A DNA stretch of 64,000 nt. Source: Huiozyma naganishii CBS 8797 (lineage: Eukaryota > Ascomycota > Saccharomycetes > Saccharomycetales > Saccharomycetaceae). Below, piece after piece: positions 30,258 through 40,483 of this stretch. The DNA lies in assembly GCF_000348985.1 (NCBI RefSeq), contig NC_035927.1, positions 62,001 through 126,000 on the forward strand, read 5' to 3'. A program made the position numbers and the translations under genes. The first letter of the stretch is position 1. Each line of letters opens with the position of its first letter. The notes beneath the pieces were generated by a model, which ran no database searches, had not been told where the DNA came from, and was given only the letters and a program-made list of their open reading frames with translations.

Positions 30258-32615
30258 TCACTCATCCTCTAGAGTGGTTTCTCTTATCTCATGAATATCT
30301 GCAATAGCATCTCTTCTCAGAGGAGTATCTGCGAAAAGCAACGTAATCCATTGTACAATTTCCTGCGTAGAAAACAAGTAGAAGTCACCGTTGTAAAACA
30401 TTTCCATAATCTCCTTCAGATGCAGCGGCAAAAACTTCCCCACGAGTGAGAATCTCTCACGCAACTCTCTGTAGGCGGGCAAACTGTTCAGTTCCTCCAA
30501 TTCAGTATTCGAGTATACCATTGCAATCAGCTGGCTGAGGTTTTCAGCGTTGTGTTCAGATATAATCTCCCAGCGTAAAATCACCTCCGTAATGCATTTG
30601 TTATAAATGAAATTCAGCAAAGCAAGTGATAACCGTGCGCCTTCAACACCCTTAATCATACGCAAGGGTAACAATATCTCTTGTGCGACAAATGGTAACA
30701 TATCTTCTTGAATAGAAGACCAAGAGGGAGATTTTTCCTTAGTAATGAATTCTCGGAGTTGTCTTTGTACAGTCTTGTAAATGTACTTTTCCTTTAAAGA
30801 CGTACACCGCTCGAGAAATCGCGTATTCAACTCCTGGATCATTCGTAACTTTTCATCACGCTTCACAACTTCTCGCATGTCGATGAATAGCTGCCACCAT
30901 TCCTTCCCGTAACGGCTGGAACTTAACGAGAAGGATGAGGTTTGCAGCAGGTTTAGTTTGTAGTCAAAGTACTGCTGATCGATCTGACTCTGGTCAATGG
31001 TAGCACATCTATCGGGGAAACTGTGAATGCACTTCAGAAGTAGTTCAGGTAGGTTCGTTATGTCCACAGAATCTGGAATGGAAGTTTCTGTAGATACCTG
31101 TTTCCGTGGGGTGTTACCTTGGGTCTCCACTTCTTCATCGAGTGCCCATTCATCATCCCAGCCTCCATCATCGTTCTCGTCAGCGACAGCGCTGTCCTCC
31201 GTCTGTTCAGCATCCCTCTTAGGCGTCTCCGGTTCCAGATCATCTAAATCAATATCAATCTCCTCACCCCAAGCGTCGTTATCGTCTGCTGTCACAGATG
31301 ACGTTTCCTCGTTTCGCCTACTGGGTGTATCTCCGGTCCCCCAATCACAGTTGTCGTCTTTCATCGTATCTGATTGTGCTGGCTCCCTTAGCTCATCGGA
31401 ATGCGCTTGATTGCCCTCTTGTGAGATAGCCGCATTAGTAATGTTTATGACACTGGTCTGCTTCCACGAATCCGTTGCAAAGATGTTTCTGATCTCTTTG
31501 AAAGTTTTTGCAAAGGCGTCGTCTACCAAAAGATTGATATACAATTGCTTATCGTTTAGCAAGTGTTCAATATCATTACGGTTATGGTTCCAAAACCCGT
31601 TGGACTTCGATGCCAGAACCCCAAAGCGATTATTGATTAAGACTATACCTTCCCTTATGGATGGGTCCGAATCCCTGAGAATCACAGTGGCATTCTTCCT
31701 CAGGAAGTTCAAAAGTTCATTTGATAGCAGCGGGCCCAGCTTGGAAAGAATGATTACAAGATCGTTACCATCAATACACTGCATTAGAAAGTCAGCCAGT
31801 GCGTTTATACTTTCGACAACGGATGCGAGTGCAGCCTTATTGTAGCTGCCGCTGCTGTTTGGAATTGCGTTCTTAACTTTTGTGAATGACAAAGTGCAGG
31901 ACTCCGCTTGGAACTCGAATTTGATACTGTTATCGAATATCCCACGTTTTAGATTAACGACTATCTCATTGAGTTCCAGATAGTTCTTGGATATTTCCGA
32001 AAGTTTGTTTCTAACGATGTTGCTGCTTGGGTTGTTCAGGTCCATATCCTTCAGAAACCAAGTATCCTCAGTGGATATCTCCCCATCATCCCAGAAGAAC
32101 AGTTTTTTGACGAGCTCCATAAACTGGCGGTATTCGAACTGACCACCACTGCCCTCGGAACAGACTATTTTGTTGTGGAATGTGATAGAATCGTGCGTCA
32201 CGGACCAGAAATCGGTGCTGATGATCTCATAGATTCTTTCTATCAGTGTCAAGTGCAATTCATCTATATAGTTCATCAAAGATCTCTGGAAATGCAGTGG
32301 TTGTTTCACAAAGCAATCTCTAGACGTGTTCAGTTTCTGCCGTAGAGTCTGAAGCGCGCGGTAACAGTCCTGAAACAGTGACTTTGCGAGATTCGTATTG
32401 AACTCGTTGAGAAGGTCGCCGAAAGTCTTTAGCACGGACAAGTCATGTAACATCGAGCCCAATTGGGCCTCTTGCGCAACAACCTCACGGATCCGCTCGG
32501 TTAACTGTGTGTAGTTACTCGCTGCAACATCTGCCCCATTTTCGCCTTGGAAGATAGGATCCCTTTCAACACTGAGCAAAACTTCCTCCCTCTCGGGTGC
32601 CACATGCGCGATCAT
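30258..32615 (-). CDS. DSL1: Dsl1, ER tethering complex subunit
   Basis: A 785-residue protein (S. cerevisiae 754) from the ATG at 32615. The N-terminal helical part (about 1-380) binds Tip20; the middle is a disordered, very acidic lasso (about 415-500) with tryptophans in acidic settings (NCDWGTGD, DDNDAWGEE, DDGGWDDEWALDEE), which are the COPI-coat-binding motifs; the C-terminal helical domain (about 520-785) binds Sec39. The Dsl1 complex captures Golgi-derived COPI vesicles at the ER. Neighbours ATX1 and SIP3 match S. cerevisiae. A CACGTG lies at 32774 in its promoter. Confidence 0.95.
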   Translation of the reverse strand: MIAHVAPEREEVLLSVERDPIFQGENGADVAASNYTQLTERIREVVAQEAQLGSMLHDLSVLKTFGDLLNEFNTNLAKSLFQDCYRALQTLRQKLNTSRDCFVKQPLHFQRSLMNYIDELHLTLIERIYEIISTDFWSVTHDSITFHNKIVCSEGSGGQFEYRQFMELVKKLFFWDDGEISTEDTWFLKDMDLNNPSSNIVRNKLSEISKNYLELNEIVVNLKRGIFDNSIKFEFQAESCTLSFTKVKNAIPNSSGSYNKAALASVVESINALADFLMQCIDGNDLVIILSKLGPLLSNELLNFLRKNATVILRDSDPSIREGIVLINNRFGVLASKSNGFWNHNRNDIEHLLNDKQLYINLLVDDAFAKTFKEIRNIFATDSWKQTSVINITNAAISQEGNQAHSDELREPAQSDTMKDDNCDWGTGDTPSRRNEETSSVTADDNDAWGEEIDIDLDDLEPETPKRDAEQTEDSAVADENDDGGWDDEWALDEEVETQGNTPRKQVSTETSIPDSVDITNLPELLLKCIHSFPDRCATIDQSQIDQQYFDYKLNLLQTSSFSLSSSRYGKEWWQLFIDMREVVKRDEKLRMIQELNTRFLERCTSLKEKYIYKTVQRQLREFITKEKSPSWSSIQEDMLPFVAQEILLPLRMIKGVEGARLSLALLNFIYNKCITEVILRWEIISEHNAENLSQLIAMVYSNTELEELNSLPAYRELRERFSLVGKFLPLHLKEIMEMFYNGDFYLFSTQEIVQWITLLFADTPLRRDAIADIHEIRETTLEDE

Positions 32616-33355
32616 GACCAGACTAAATGGACAGTAGCTTCAACACTCTCACTGCAAGGTACGCCGTCACTACTTTCAACGTGTCTTCAACAACCTGCGC
32701 TCAAACACCCGAATGTGAACTTATTTACAAGTACCATGTACAAAATACAATATTGAACTACGCATCGCAAAACCACGTGAACACAAGAAGACGCATATAC
32801 TGCAACAAGAGTGTGACCAGTAGGGTACGTACCTACGGTATTACACACACATACATATATGTTATCAAGAAGGGACTGGCTGGTCTCTGTTCTATGTCAG
32901 ATAATTTGATGAATGTTGGATAGGAAAATGTTTTCAATCACTGTTTGAAACTCTGAGTGAGCTGAGAAAAGTTTTCATCATATAACAGAGCCAGTGCCAA
33001 TGCCAAAATCAAATGGCAATCTTTGGTGCCATTGCACACGGAAATAATGTCGACGTTTGGGTCGAGAAGTAGCATCTTACGTGATGTGTGGGATGAATCC
33101 CACACACTAGTTGCCCTCCTTTTTGAGAGATGATGTATTACTTACTACATAAAAAGATAACAGAATTGACTGCTCTTCACGAGAGAACAGGTTTCATGCG
33201 TGCACTATATATACTGCAAAAAATCTGCCTCTGTAGTTGAAGCTGTTGGATTCCGACGTGTGTCCCAATAGGTGCACGTTTTGGGCGATGGGTTTACCCG
33301 CACGCTTGGCCTCTGGAGTTGTTAGGGTTCGGACCGGTCTGTGGTGTAGTGCGGT
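32616..33355. other. DSL1 promoter and SIP3 3' region, with a 22-bp palindrome
   Basis: A 740-base spacer between two leftward genes. It holds CACGTG at 32774-32779, a TGCCA-rich stretch at 32993-33036, and a perfect inverted repeat at 33085-33106 (arms TGTGTGGGAT and ATCCCACACA, two-base spacer). TATATA at 33207 may belong to SIP3 3'-end formation. No ORF or tRNA that I can support. Confidence 0.45.
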
Positions 33356-36300
33356 TTACAGCAGGAGATCTTCTAGTCTGGACAGTTCCTCCATGCAACT
33401 TGTGCAGTACAGTTGCAGTTCGGACCACTCCTCGTAGGTTTCGGTGATGTGGTCTCTCACTCGGGCGCATTTCGCTGTTTCCTCTAGCAGGAACTTTCTG
33501 TAATCTCCGTGGATGATCTCCCGCTCCATGTTCTGCAGGATCTTAAGCTCGACAAGCAACTCGTTGCGGCGGATTGCAAGCTCTGTTCGGGACTCCTTAA
33601 ACTTGTTTGATTCCTTGCTGGAAACGTCGTTGAACTTCTGGTAAGCCAAGTTGTGAGGATCCACGGCGAGGTCTTGCGTCAATACTTCGAGGTCCTCAGT
33701 GTAGATGGCACGCCGTGTTGCGACATCTTGAAGTTTGCTCTGCTTGGCAAACTGTTTGAATGATGTTTCCGCTCTCTTGACAGCCCAGTAGGACATTGTA
33801 GTTTTCCCACTTAGAAGCGTGTTCAAAAGAACGGAACCAATTAGACATAGTAAAACGGTTCGGTTCAAAGAACGCAGGTACTTCCGAATACCAACCATGC
33901 AACCGATTTGAAACTTGAAGATGATTAGTATTATATTAGTCAGGCGGTAGATCACAAGTTTCAGCAGAATTTTCAACAGAATCGATAATGAATAGACGAT
34001 CTGTCTGTTGCGTTTGGGGACAAAAGGTGGACATGGTAGGGTAGTCTTGGTACTGTCTTTTTTGGTTTCCTCCTTCGTATGTCTCTCCAAGCGGTCCAAT
34101 ATACCATCATCCCGCTCTTTCTCATCTATTTCCTTATCCGTGTCGTTGCCTTGTGAAGAGACTCCAAGCAAACCACATATCTTCATGGCCCTGATGACCT
34201 TCCCGTGGTTACCGATCCTCTCTAGATAGTATCGAATCACTTTTTTAATGAGTAAGAACTCGAAATTCGTGAAATACATGGCCCAAGTCTCAAGCCACCT
34301 TTCGAAATAATTCAACTCGGTCACTTTGTCGTCTGTTTCATCGTCAATAAAATGCAAATCGTAGAAAACCTCCAACAGTGACCCGCTACTCGACGTTTGT
34401 AGTTTCGTGGCAACGTGCTCCTCTGGATTGTACACCTGCGTTATAATGTACTTCGCTGTTATTTTCATATTGTGACAGAAGGGTAGTTTGATATAAACAG
34501 GGTCCTGCTCCACCTCGTAGTAAGTGTTATCAATTGCCTTTACGATCATCTGTCTTATCGACAGCTCCTTTTTCGTTTCATTGTTGGTCAACTTACCAGA
34601 GTTCAAAAGGTAATGTGCCGTATCTATTGGGAAAGTTAAGGACCTCTCCAGAATGATATCACCGTCTTTTTCCCTTTTATTCCAAAACGTAATTAGTTGT
34701 TGGCTAGAGGAAGTGTTGGCCAGGAAAAAGGATCTGGGGAAAGCGGTGGACAAATCACCGAATAAAATATGCATCAGACCTTTACTTGGAATATCATAGT
34801 CGTGACGGTACATAACCGATGCATCCCTTTGCAAGTCCTTCTTCTTATTCAACAACGTGGTAGCTTCACCAATATTCCAAAACGTAGCCGCATCCAAAAG
34901 TCGACTATCCTGGAAGAGTGTAGCAACTGGGTTGTCTTTATTTCTGCTTACAACTGGGAGATTGCCATTATGAGGGAAAGAATGGGCGAGATGATTGGTG
35001 GTCAGTCCACGTAACTGTTTAAGATTCTCTCCCTCTTTTTCCACCTGTTCTGCATCCATTTTCTCTTGGTACTCTGCGTCAACATCAGCTAAACGATTGT
35101 AGAGTTCCTCTAATTTTTTGGAATCCTTGGATGCCTTGTTCTCAATGAGAATCTGTAGTTTTGTAGCCACGATCGAGCGTTTTGTAAAGAAAATATCAAA
35201 CTTGTACTGGGTGTTATCGATATCATAAAGAATCAGCCTACGTGGCTCCTTCTTATCGATCTCCACTGAAATGACCTTCGTCATATCCACTCTTGTAAGA
35301 CATACAAACCCCATTGTATTCATGTAGCAATAGATATTATCTTTTGTTACGTATGATATCGAGGGAAACCGTTGCTTAGGGTTTGGATACCAGATTGAGT
35401 TGAATTTGAAAAGTAGAAACTCTTCATGTGTCCTAGTCAGATGTTGATCAATAGTGAAAAATGTGTTCTTAAGTTGCAAGTCTCCGATTCTGAGCTCCCT
35501 TGTAAAAAATTCGGGATAGTTCTCTGAATTGATGGCCGCTTTGTGAGATCTGCCCAGTTCTAGTGAGGATTTGGGCAAGCTTTGTCCGAAAACGGAATAT
35601 TGACTCCAGTTGGTCGTACCCCATACGTTAGCTAGAATTGCGTTGGGGAACCAGCTTCCCTTAGTGAAGTAGTTACCCAATATTGCTAGTTGTGTCATTT
35701 TCGTTGACAGAGGTGTTATTTCCATCTGGTATTCGTATATTTTGTCTTCGCCAATTGTTAATACATCGTATTCAGAAAACGAGCAGTTTAAAGTTTCTAA
35801 CAAAGAAGCGGTATCCTTATCAAACGTCGTAATGTACTGATCCACAGATGTTGTAGTACTCGACGCAAATTCAAAGAATTTTGGCGAAAACCTTTTATAC
35901 GGTAGCTCGTAGGCCAAAGTGTTTTTGTCCAATTGCTGAACATACTTTTTTGTAGTTTCAAACGCGTCCAGCCAAGATTTCAATTCTTTCAAGCTCTCTG
36001 CCTGCAACACAATTGGGAGATCTCTTGTTGATACCTTTTCCTTTTTATCAATTTTTGTTGAAGATAGATTGCCATTGAATATTTTAATCTCAAAACAGTA
36101 CTTTCTGTTTTCTTCCAAGTTGTGCCTGATATTCATTATCAGCACCCCAAATTTATCCGTTTCCTCCACGTAGATTTTGGATGGGGATAGGAGGAACATA
36201 CCGAAAACACCATTTTGTAAGAAACACCATCTTCTCACCCATACTTCTCTTGAAAGTTTCCCCACGGTTGTTTTCATGTATAGCCACCCTGATTTCTCTG

Positions 36301-37222
36301 GGCAAGTTTTAGGTGTGGACAGATGTTTTGCTACTGAGGTGAAATTGTGTAGCGATTGTAAGTTATAGTCATTGATGTTTGTGGATGGTGCTGATGCGTT
36401 GACAGCATATTCGTATACCTGTTTCTTTGCATGTTCCATATCACCGAGTAGTATTTTATGACCCTCAACGGTGTTTTTCACCCATAGCATGTAATCATCA
36501 AAGTAAACACCGATATTGGGACACAAGTCAATAAAGTAGCCAGTTTCCTTGAATTGGTAGACACTTTTCTTACGCAACGCTTTCATGCAATCCATCAAAT
36601 ACTTGTCCAAATGTAGTTTAACCGTGGAGATAGCTTCTACGAGCTCCAACGATGCCATCAGATAATTCTTTCTGATCTCGTGCAGTTGTTTGGCATCGTT
36701 CATTATGCCTATAGGGTCGACAGATGTGCTCGAAATTTCAGTCCCCTGGTACGTATTCAACATGTTATCGTATTTAGTCTGGAAATACTCAAACGTCTTT
36801 CTCTTGCTCTTATAAGGTTCTAAAGCATCTGTCATCAAGTCCACCAACATCTGGGAGCTTTTGTCAGTGTCCTCGGAGACAACCATCTTCACGATTTTAT
36901 CGAAGAACACTTTGTAATCCTTGTTGAACCTATCTATAACATTGGGTGTCCACGTTTGATTGCGTACCAGCCCATTGGATAACATCACCGGTGATGGGAA
37001 CAATTGCGTCAGCAAAGTTTCCTTTGTTCTTTGGAAGTCCTCAAAGGATGGCTTGTATTTCTGATCGTAGAAGCTAATCGTCTTTTGCAATCTGTCCTCA
37101 AACATCTCAATTCTAGTGTGGAAGAAATTCACATGGGCTCTGAACGAGGGAGAGTCCATGGATGCCTCCTTGAACTCGACAGATATTAACTTCAACTGTT
37201 TCCTCATCGTTGCTACAGACAT
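33356..37222 (-). CDS. SIP3: Sip3/Lam3, membrane-contact-site sterol transfer family protein
   Basis: A 1288-residue protein (S. cerevisiae 1229) from the ATG at 37222. The order is: BAR-like helices (about 10-260); PH domain (about 311-420, SGWLYMKTTVGKLSREVW then RRWCFLQNGVFGMF); GRAM-like segment; VASt/StART-like sterol-binding domain (about 800-960); two hydrophobic segments near 1072-1110 and 1118-1140, which anchor it in the ER; and a short coiled tail. It is one of the Lam/Ltc family. S. cerevisiae has the duplicate YSP1 (LAM1); position beside DSL1 and FOL1 says SIP3. Divergent from FOL1. Confidence 0.93.
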   Translation of the reverse strand: MSVATMRKQLKLISVEFKEASMDSPSFRAHVNFFHTRIEMFEDRLQKTISFYDQKYKPSFEDFQRTKETLLTQLFPSPVMLSNGLVRNQTWTPNVIDRFNKDYKVFFDKIVKMVVSEDTDKSSQMLVDLMTDALEPYKSKRKTFEYFQTKYDNMLNTYQGTEISSTSVDPIGIMNDAKQLHEIRKNYLMASLELVEAISTVKLHLDKYLMDCMKALRKKSVYQFKETGYFIDLCPNIGVYFDDYMLWVKNTVEGHKILLGDMEHAKKQVYEYAVNASAPSTNINDYNLQSLHNFTSVAKHLSTPKTCPEKSGWLYMKTTVGKLSREVWVRRWCFLQNGVFGMFLLSPSKIYVEETDKFGVLIMNIRHNLEENRKYCFEIKIFNGNLSSTKIDKKEKVSTRDLPIVLQAESLKELKSWLDAFETTKKYVQQLDKNTLAYELPYKRFSPKFFEFASSTTTSVDQYITTFDKDTASLLETLNCSFSEYDVLTIGEDKIYEYQMEITPLSTKMTQLAILGNYFTKGSWFPNAILANVWGTTNWSQYSVFGQSLPKSSLELGRSHKAAINSENYPEFFTRELRIGDLQLKNTFFTIDQHLTRTHEEFLLFKFNSIWYPNPKQRFPSISYVTKDNIYCYMNTMGFVCLTRVDMTKVISVEIDKKEPRRLILYDIDNTQYKFDIFFTKRSIVATKLQILIENKASKDSKKLEELYNRLADVDAEYQEKMDAEQVEKEGENLKQLRGLTTNHLAHSFPHNGNLPVVSRNKDNPVATLFQDSRLLDAATFWNIGEATTLLNKKKDLQRDASVMYRHDYDIPSKGLMHILFGDLSTAFPRSFFLANTSSSQQLITFWNKREKDGDIILERSLTFPIDTAHYLLNSGKLTNNETKKELSIRQMIVKAIDNTYYEVEQDPVYIKLPFCHNMKITAKYIITQVYNPEEHVATKLQTSSSGSLLEVFYDLHFIDDETDDKVTELNYFERWLETWAMYFTNFEFLLIKKVIRYYLERIGNHGKVIRAMKICGLLGVSSQGNDTDKEIDEKERDDGILDRLERHTKEETKKDSTKTTLPCPPFVPKRNRQIVYSLSILLKILLKLVIYRLTNIILIIFKFQIGCMVGIRKYLRSLNRTVLLCLIGSVLLNTLLSGKTTMSYWAVKRAETSFKQFAKQSKLQDVATRRAIYTEDLEVLTQDLAVDPHNLAYQKFNDVSSKESNKFKESRTELAIRRNELLVELKILQNMEREIIHGDYRKFLLEETAKCARVRDHITETYEEWSELQLYCTSCMEELSRLEDLLL

Positions 37223-37855
37223 TGAAGGGGGGTCAATTGCTGCCCTGGTCTATACAGTTACAAACTAATGATACAGTCCCAAGGCCAGCCGCGAGAATAG
37301 CCAAAAGTACACACCTGATCTCGCACGTTACCAACGATGCACCTGGACAACAATCGAAGCAAACGTACAGCCCTCTTTCTCTACAAAATATAAGCCTTTA
37401 CAGCGAAAGGGCTCAAACGACTACGGCACGTGACCGCCACTTTTCACGTACTAAAAGAGATTTCTGCGGAGAAGAACTCACTTAATCTTTTCCCGTTTAA
37501 ACAAAGACGTTACGAACTACAAAGACGGGTTAATATCTAAACATATCCCCCAGTCTCTCCATCCGAAAACACTACAAATGCATACCGTTTCTTCTATAAA
37601 CCTGCTCTGAGGCAGGTAGATTACAGTGTGAAAAATTTTTGTTGGTAAAAAAAAAGTGTTTAGAGGTCATCGGAAAATGATCGACAATTATATCAGGAAA
37701 AAACTGTGTAAGTTGCGCTGTCGGCTAGTGCAAAACACATATAACTTAACATATCAAAACTGTCACTTTTCAAATTTAGCTCGAACCTTGTGTTCAAACA
37801 AAATTATTCTAGATTTTTTGCTTCTCGAACAAGTCAACTGCGGTATAATAGCAGT
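37223..37855. promoter_or_regulatory. Divergent SIP3-FOL1 promoter, including a presequence-like upstream FOL1 frame
   Basis: A 633-base region with CACGTG at 37427-37432 and A/T-rich tracts (for example 37629-37660). From 37745 to the FOL1 ATG the FOL1 frame is open for 37 codons and reads like a mitochondrial presequence (Lys, Arg, Ser, Phe; no Asp or Glu), but it has no ATG. A different frame from an ATG at 37677 is open to 37859 and has Lys/Arg-rich residues near its start. Confidence 0.5.
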
Positions 37856-40252
37856 ATGACCTCGTTTGAAATAAAAGATAGGATTCACATCAAGAATCTG
37901 AAGCTACAGACCATATTGGGACCAGACCGCTGGGATCAATTGAACCCTCAGCGATGTCAGGTGTGTGTAGACATTGGTACGGATTTTGCGATGTCATCTG
38001 CCATGGATGATTTGAAATTTTCTTTGAATTATGCGACTATTAGCAAGGACGTCGCTCAGCTGGTCAGCAACAGGAAGAATTGGCTGACTGTCGGTAATTT
38101 GACTCGATCGATATACAGCTTTCTGAAGAATGACTCCGATTACAAGAGCGGAGTTTTAGACCTCACTGTATCGTTACAATGCCAGGATGTCCATTTAAGA
38201 ACCACTGATATATCTTGCGTGATCAGAGATGATCTGTTCGATCTATGGCGGATCCATAACTTGGAACTGTTTTGTGTTTTAGGTGTTTTCACTTTCGAAA
38301 GGTTGCAGAAGCAGAAAATTTCCTTGGACATGGATATTTTGTGGCCCAGGGGAAGCGACAACCACAAGTTACTCAGATCTCTTATCGACAAAACAGCCGT
38401 TTACCTTGAAAATTCCAATTTCAAAACGGTGGAAGCGTTAGTGGAGTCAATAACTCAGTTGGTTAGCCAGCAGATCAATATTCCAGAAGAAAATTTTAGC
38501 GTACAGGTGAAAGTAACTAAACTAAGCGCAATAACGGATACGGATGGCGTTGGTGTGAGTTGCAAAAGAAGTGGCATTGAGATAAATTGCGAAGACTTGG
38601 TCACTACAAATGAGAGTACTACGAATGACTTAACATTCAACCTCCCAATTGAGAACGGCTCCGGTACAATATTCAATGGCCAGTGGAATAAAGCATATTT
38701 GGCGTTCGGTTCAAACATAGGAGACAGGCTAAACTTTATCACAACTGCCTTCTCCCTACTACAAGCAAATCCGAAGGTAAGGCTTGTAAACTCTTCATCG
38801 TTATTTGAGAGCGAACCAATGTATTTCAAAGACCAACAGCCGTTCATGAACGGCTGCGTAGAGATAGAAACAACGTTAGACCCTCAAGCATTACTGGCAT
38901 TTTGCAAAAAAATAGAGTACGAAGAGATCAAAAGAGTGAAGCATTTTGACAATGGGCCGCGCTCTATCGATCTGGATATTATAATGTACTCGAACAGCGA
39001 CGGCGAGCATGTGCTAGTGAACGATCAGAACTTGGTTATTCCGCATCCGAGAATGTTGGAGAGGACATTTGTGTTGGAACCATTGTGCGAATTAATCGCA
39101 CCTGAAATGTTGCATCCGATCACTGCTGAACCGATAACGCATTATCTGTCTCAAATCTATGAGATGGACAATGACGAGAATAACCTTTGGAAGCTGATTC
39201 CACTACCATCATTACAGAATGAATCGCATAGATTCCTAAAGTTCAAAACCGTCACGAAATTTGACCCCGTGCATACGAGTGTGACCCATCGGAGAACAGT
39301 ATCACCCACGTATGTCATGGGTATTTTTAACACGACGCCTGACTCCTTTTCGGACGGAGGGGTCTTTTATCAAAATTCCAAAGAGCAGATCCTCTCCAAT
39401 GTCAAACAGATGTGTGCAGATGCGCTGGAACTACACGACCAGGTGATTATTGACATTGGTGGGTGTTCTACAAGACCAAATTCAGCTCAGCCGTCACTAG
39501 ATGAAGAAATCGAGCGGACAATTGAAGTTATTAAAGCTATCAGAAACTGCCCCGATTTGAACCAAGAAAAGGTTCTGATATCTATTGATACTTACAGATC
39601 CACTGTCGCGGAGAAAGCGATAGAAACTGGGGCGGATATCATCAATGATATATCTGGTGCGTCGTTTGATCCTAGGATTCTCGATGTTGTTGCAGCAAAC
39701 CCATACGTTGCATACGTGATGTCACACATACGGGGCGATATCAATACTATGAGCAAGATGACACATTACGATACTCCGAAGGAGTTTACTACCGAGGGGA
39801 CCGATTACATTTTCAACGAAATATGTGACACTAAGGCGACCCATTTCGTTAGAACTATAGGGCGTGAAATGTCCCAGACGTACCAAACCGCCTTGAGGAA
39901 AGGTGTCAGACGTTGGCAAATAATAATGGATCCCGGTTTGGGTTTTGCTAAAAAGGGCACCCAAAACCTTGATCTTATCAGACAGGTGCCGTTATTGAAG
40001 AACTACTCCTTCGTCAACAGCAACACTGGGGGGTATACGAATCTGAGAAATATCCCAGTCCTGATTGGACCGTCGAGGAAGAAGTTCATTGGGGCCATTA
40101 CTAAGGAAAAGGTAGCAGCCGATAGGGATTTTGCCACGGGCTCCCTCGTAACTGCATGTGTAGGATTTGACTGTGATATCTTGCGGGTACACAACATCAA
40201 AAACTGTGCCAAGAGCATAAAAATAGCAGATGCCCTTTATAAAGACGTATAA
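37856..40252 (+). CDS. FOL1: Fol1, trifunctional folate synthesis enzyme
   Basis: 798 residues from the first in-frame ATG (S. cerevisiae 824). It joins three enzymes of folate synthesis: dihydroneopterin aldolase (tandem FolB-like halves, about residues 1-265), HPPK (from AYLAFGSNIGDR near 278; GPRSIDLDIIMY near 366) and dihydropteroate synthase (from MGIFNTTPDSFSDGG near 485; GPSRKKF near 738). The S. cerevisiae enzyme is mitochondrial and has about 19 residues before the segment matching DRIHIKNLKL. Here the ATG leaves only a handful, while 37 open codons upstream look like a presequence, so translation may begin upstream at a near-cognate codon (candidates ATA 37751, CTG 37760, GTG 37790). 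The ATG start itself is thus uncertain. Confidence 0.95.
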   Translation: MTSFEIKDRIHIKNLKLQTILGPDRWDQLNPQRCQVCVDIGTDFAMSSAMDDLKFSLNYATISKDVAQLVSNRKNWLTVGNLTRSIYSFLKNDSDYKSGVLDLTVSLQCQDVHLRTTDISCVIRDDLFDLWRIHNLELFCVLGVFTFERLQKQKISLDMDILWPRGSDNHKLLRSLIDKTAVYLENSNFKTVEALVESITQLVSQQINIPEENFSVQVKVTKLSAITDTDGVGVSCKRSGIEINCEDLVTTNESTTNDLTFNLPIENGSGTIFNGQWNKAYLAFGSNIGDRLNFITTAFSLLQANPKVRLVNSSSLFESEPMYFKDQQPFMNGCVEIETTLDPQALLAFCKKIEYEEIKRVKHFDNGPRSIDLDIIMYSNSDGEHVLVNDQNLVIPHPRMLERTFVLEPLCELIAPEMLHPITAEPITHYLSQIYEMDNDENNLWKLIPLPSLQNESHRFLKFKTVTKFDPVHTSVTHRRTVSPTYVMGIFNTTPDSFSDGGVFYQNSKEQILSNVKQMCADALELHDQVIIDIGGCSTRPNSAQPSLDEEIERTIEVIKAIRNCPDLNQEKVLISIDTYRSTVAEKAIETGADIINDISGASFDPRILDVVAANPYVAYVMSHIRGDINTMSKMTHYDTPKEFTTEGTDYIFNEICDTKATHFVRTIGREMSQTYQTALRKGVRRWQIIMDPGLGFAKKGTQNLDLIRQVPLLKNYSFVNSNTGGYTNLRNIPVLIGPSRKKFIGAITKEKVAADRDFATGSLVTACVGFDCDILRVHNIKNCAKSIKIADALYKDV

Positions 40253-40483
40253 ACAGACTATTTTCAACAAGAAAATCATATGATACAGCACGCTCTTTTT
40301 TTTTTAACGAGCTGGCTCGATCACACAGAGAAAAGGTGGAAAGACAGAGAAATTAGTGCTAAGTGCAATAGTATATTATACATCTTCGTAGAAACTTACA
40401 ATATCTATATATATATGTGATACAAACCTTCAAAAGGCGCTCCGTCACGTTTATAAGTGAGCCATCTCCCGTGTGATTACGAT

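Noticed and set aside
37656..37859. FOL1 5' intron joining an ATG at 37677 through GTAAGT at 37708
   Set aside because: The acceptors I tried at 37779, 37812, 37851 and 37854 give the wrong frame, and there is no TACTAAC-like branch site.
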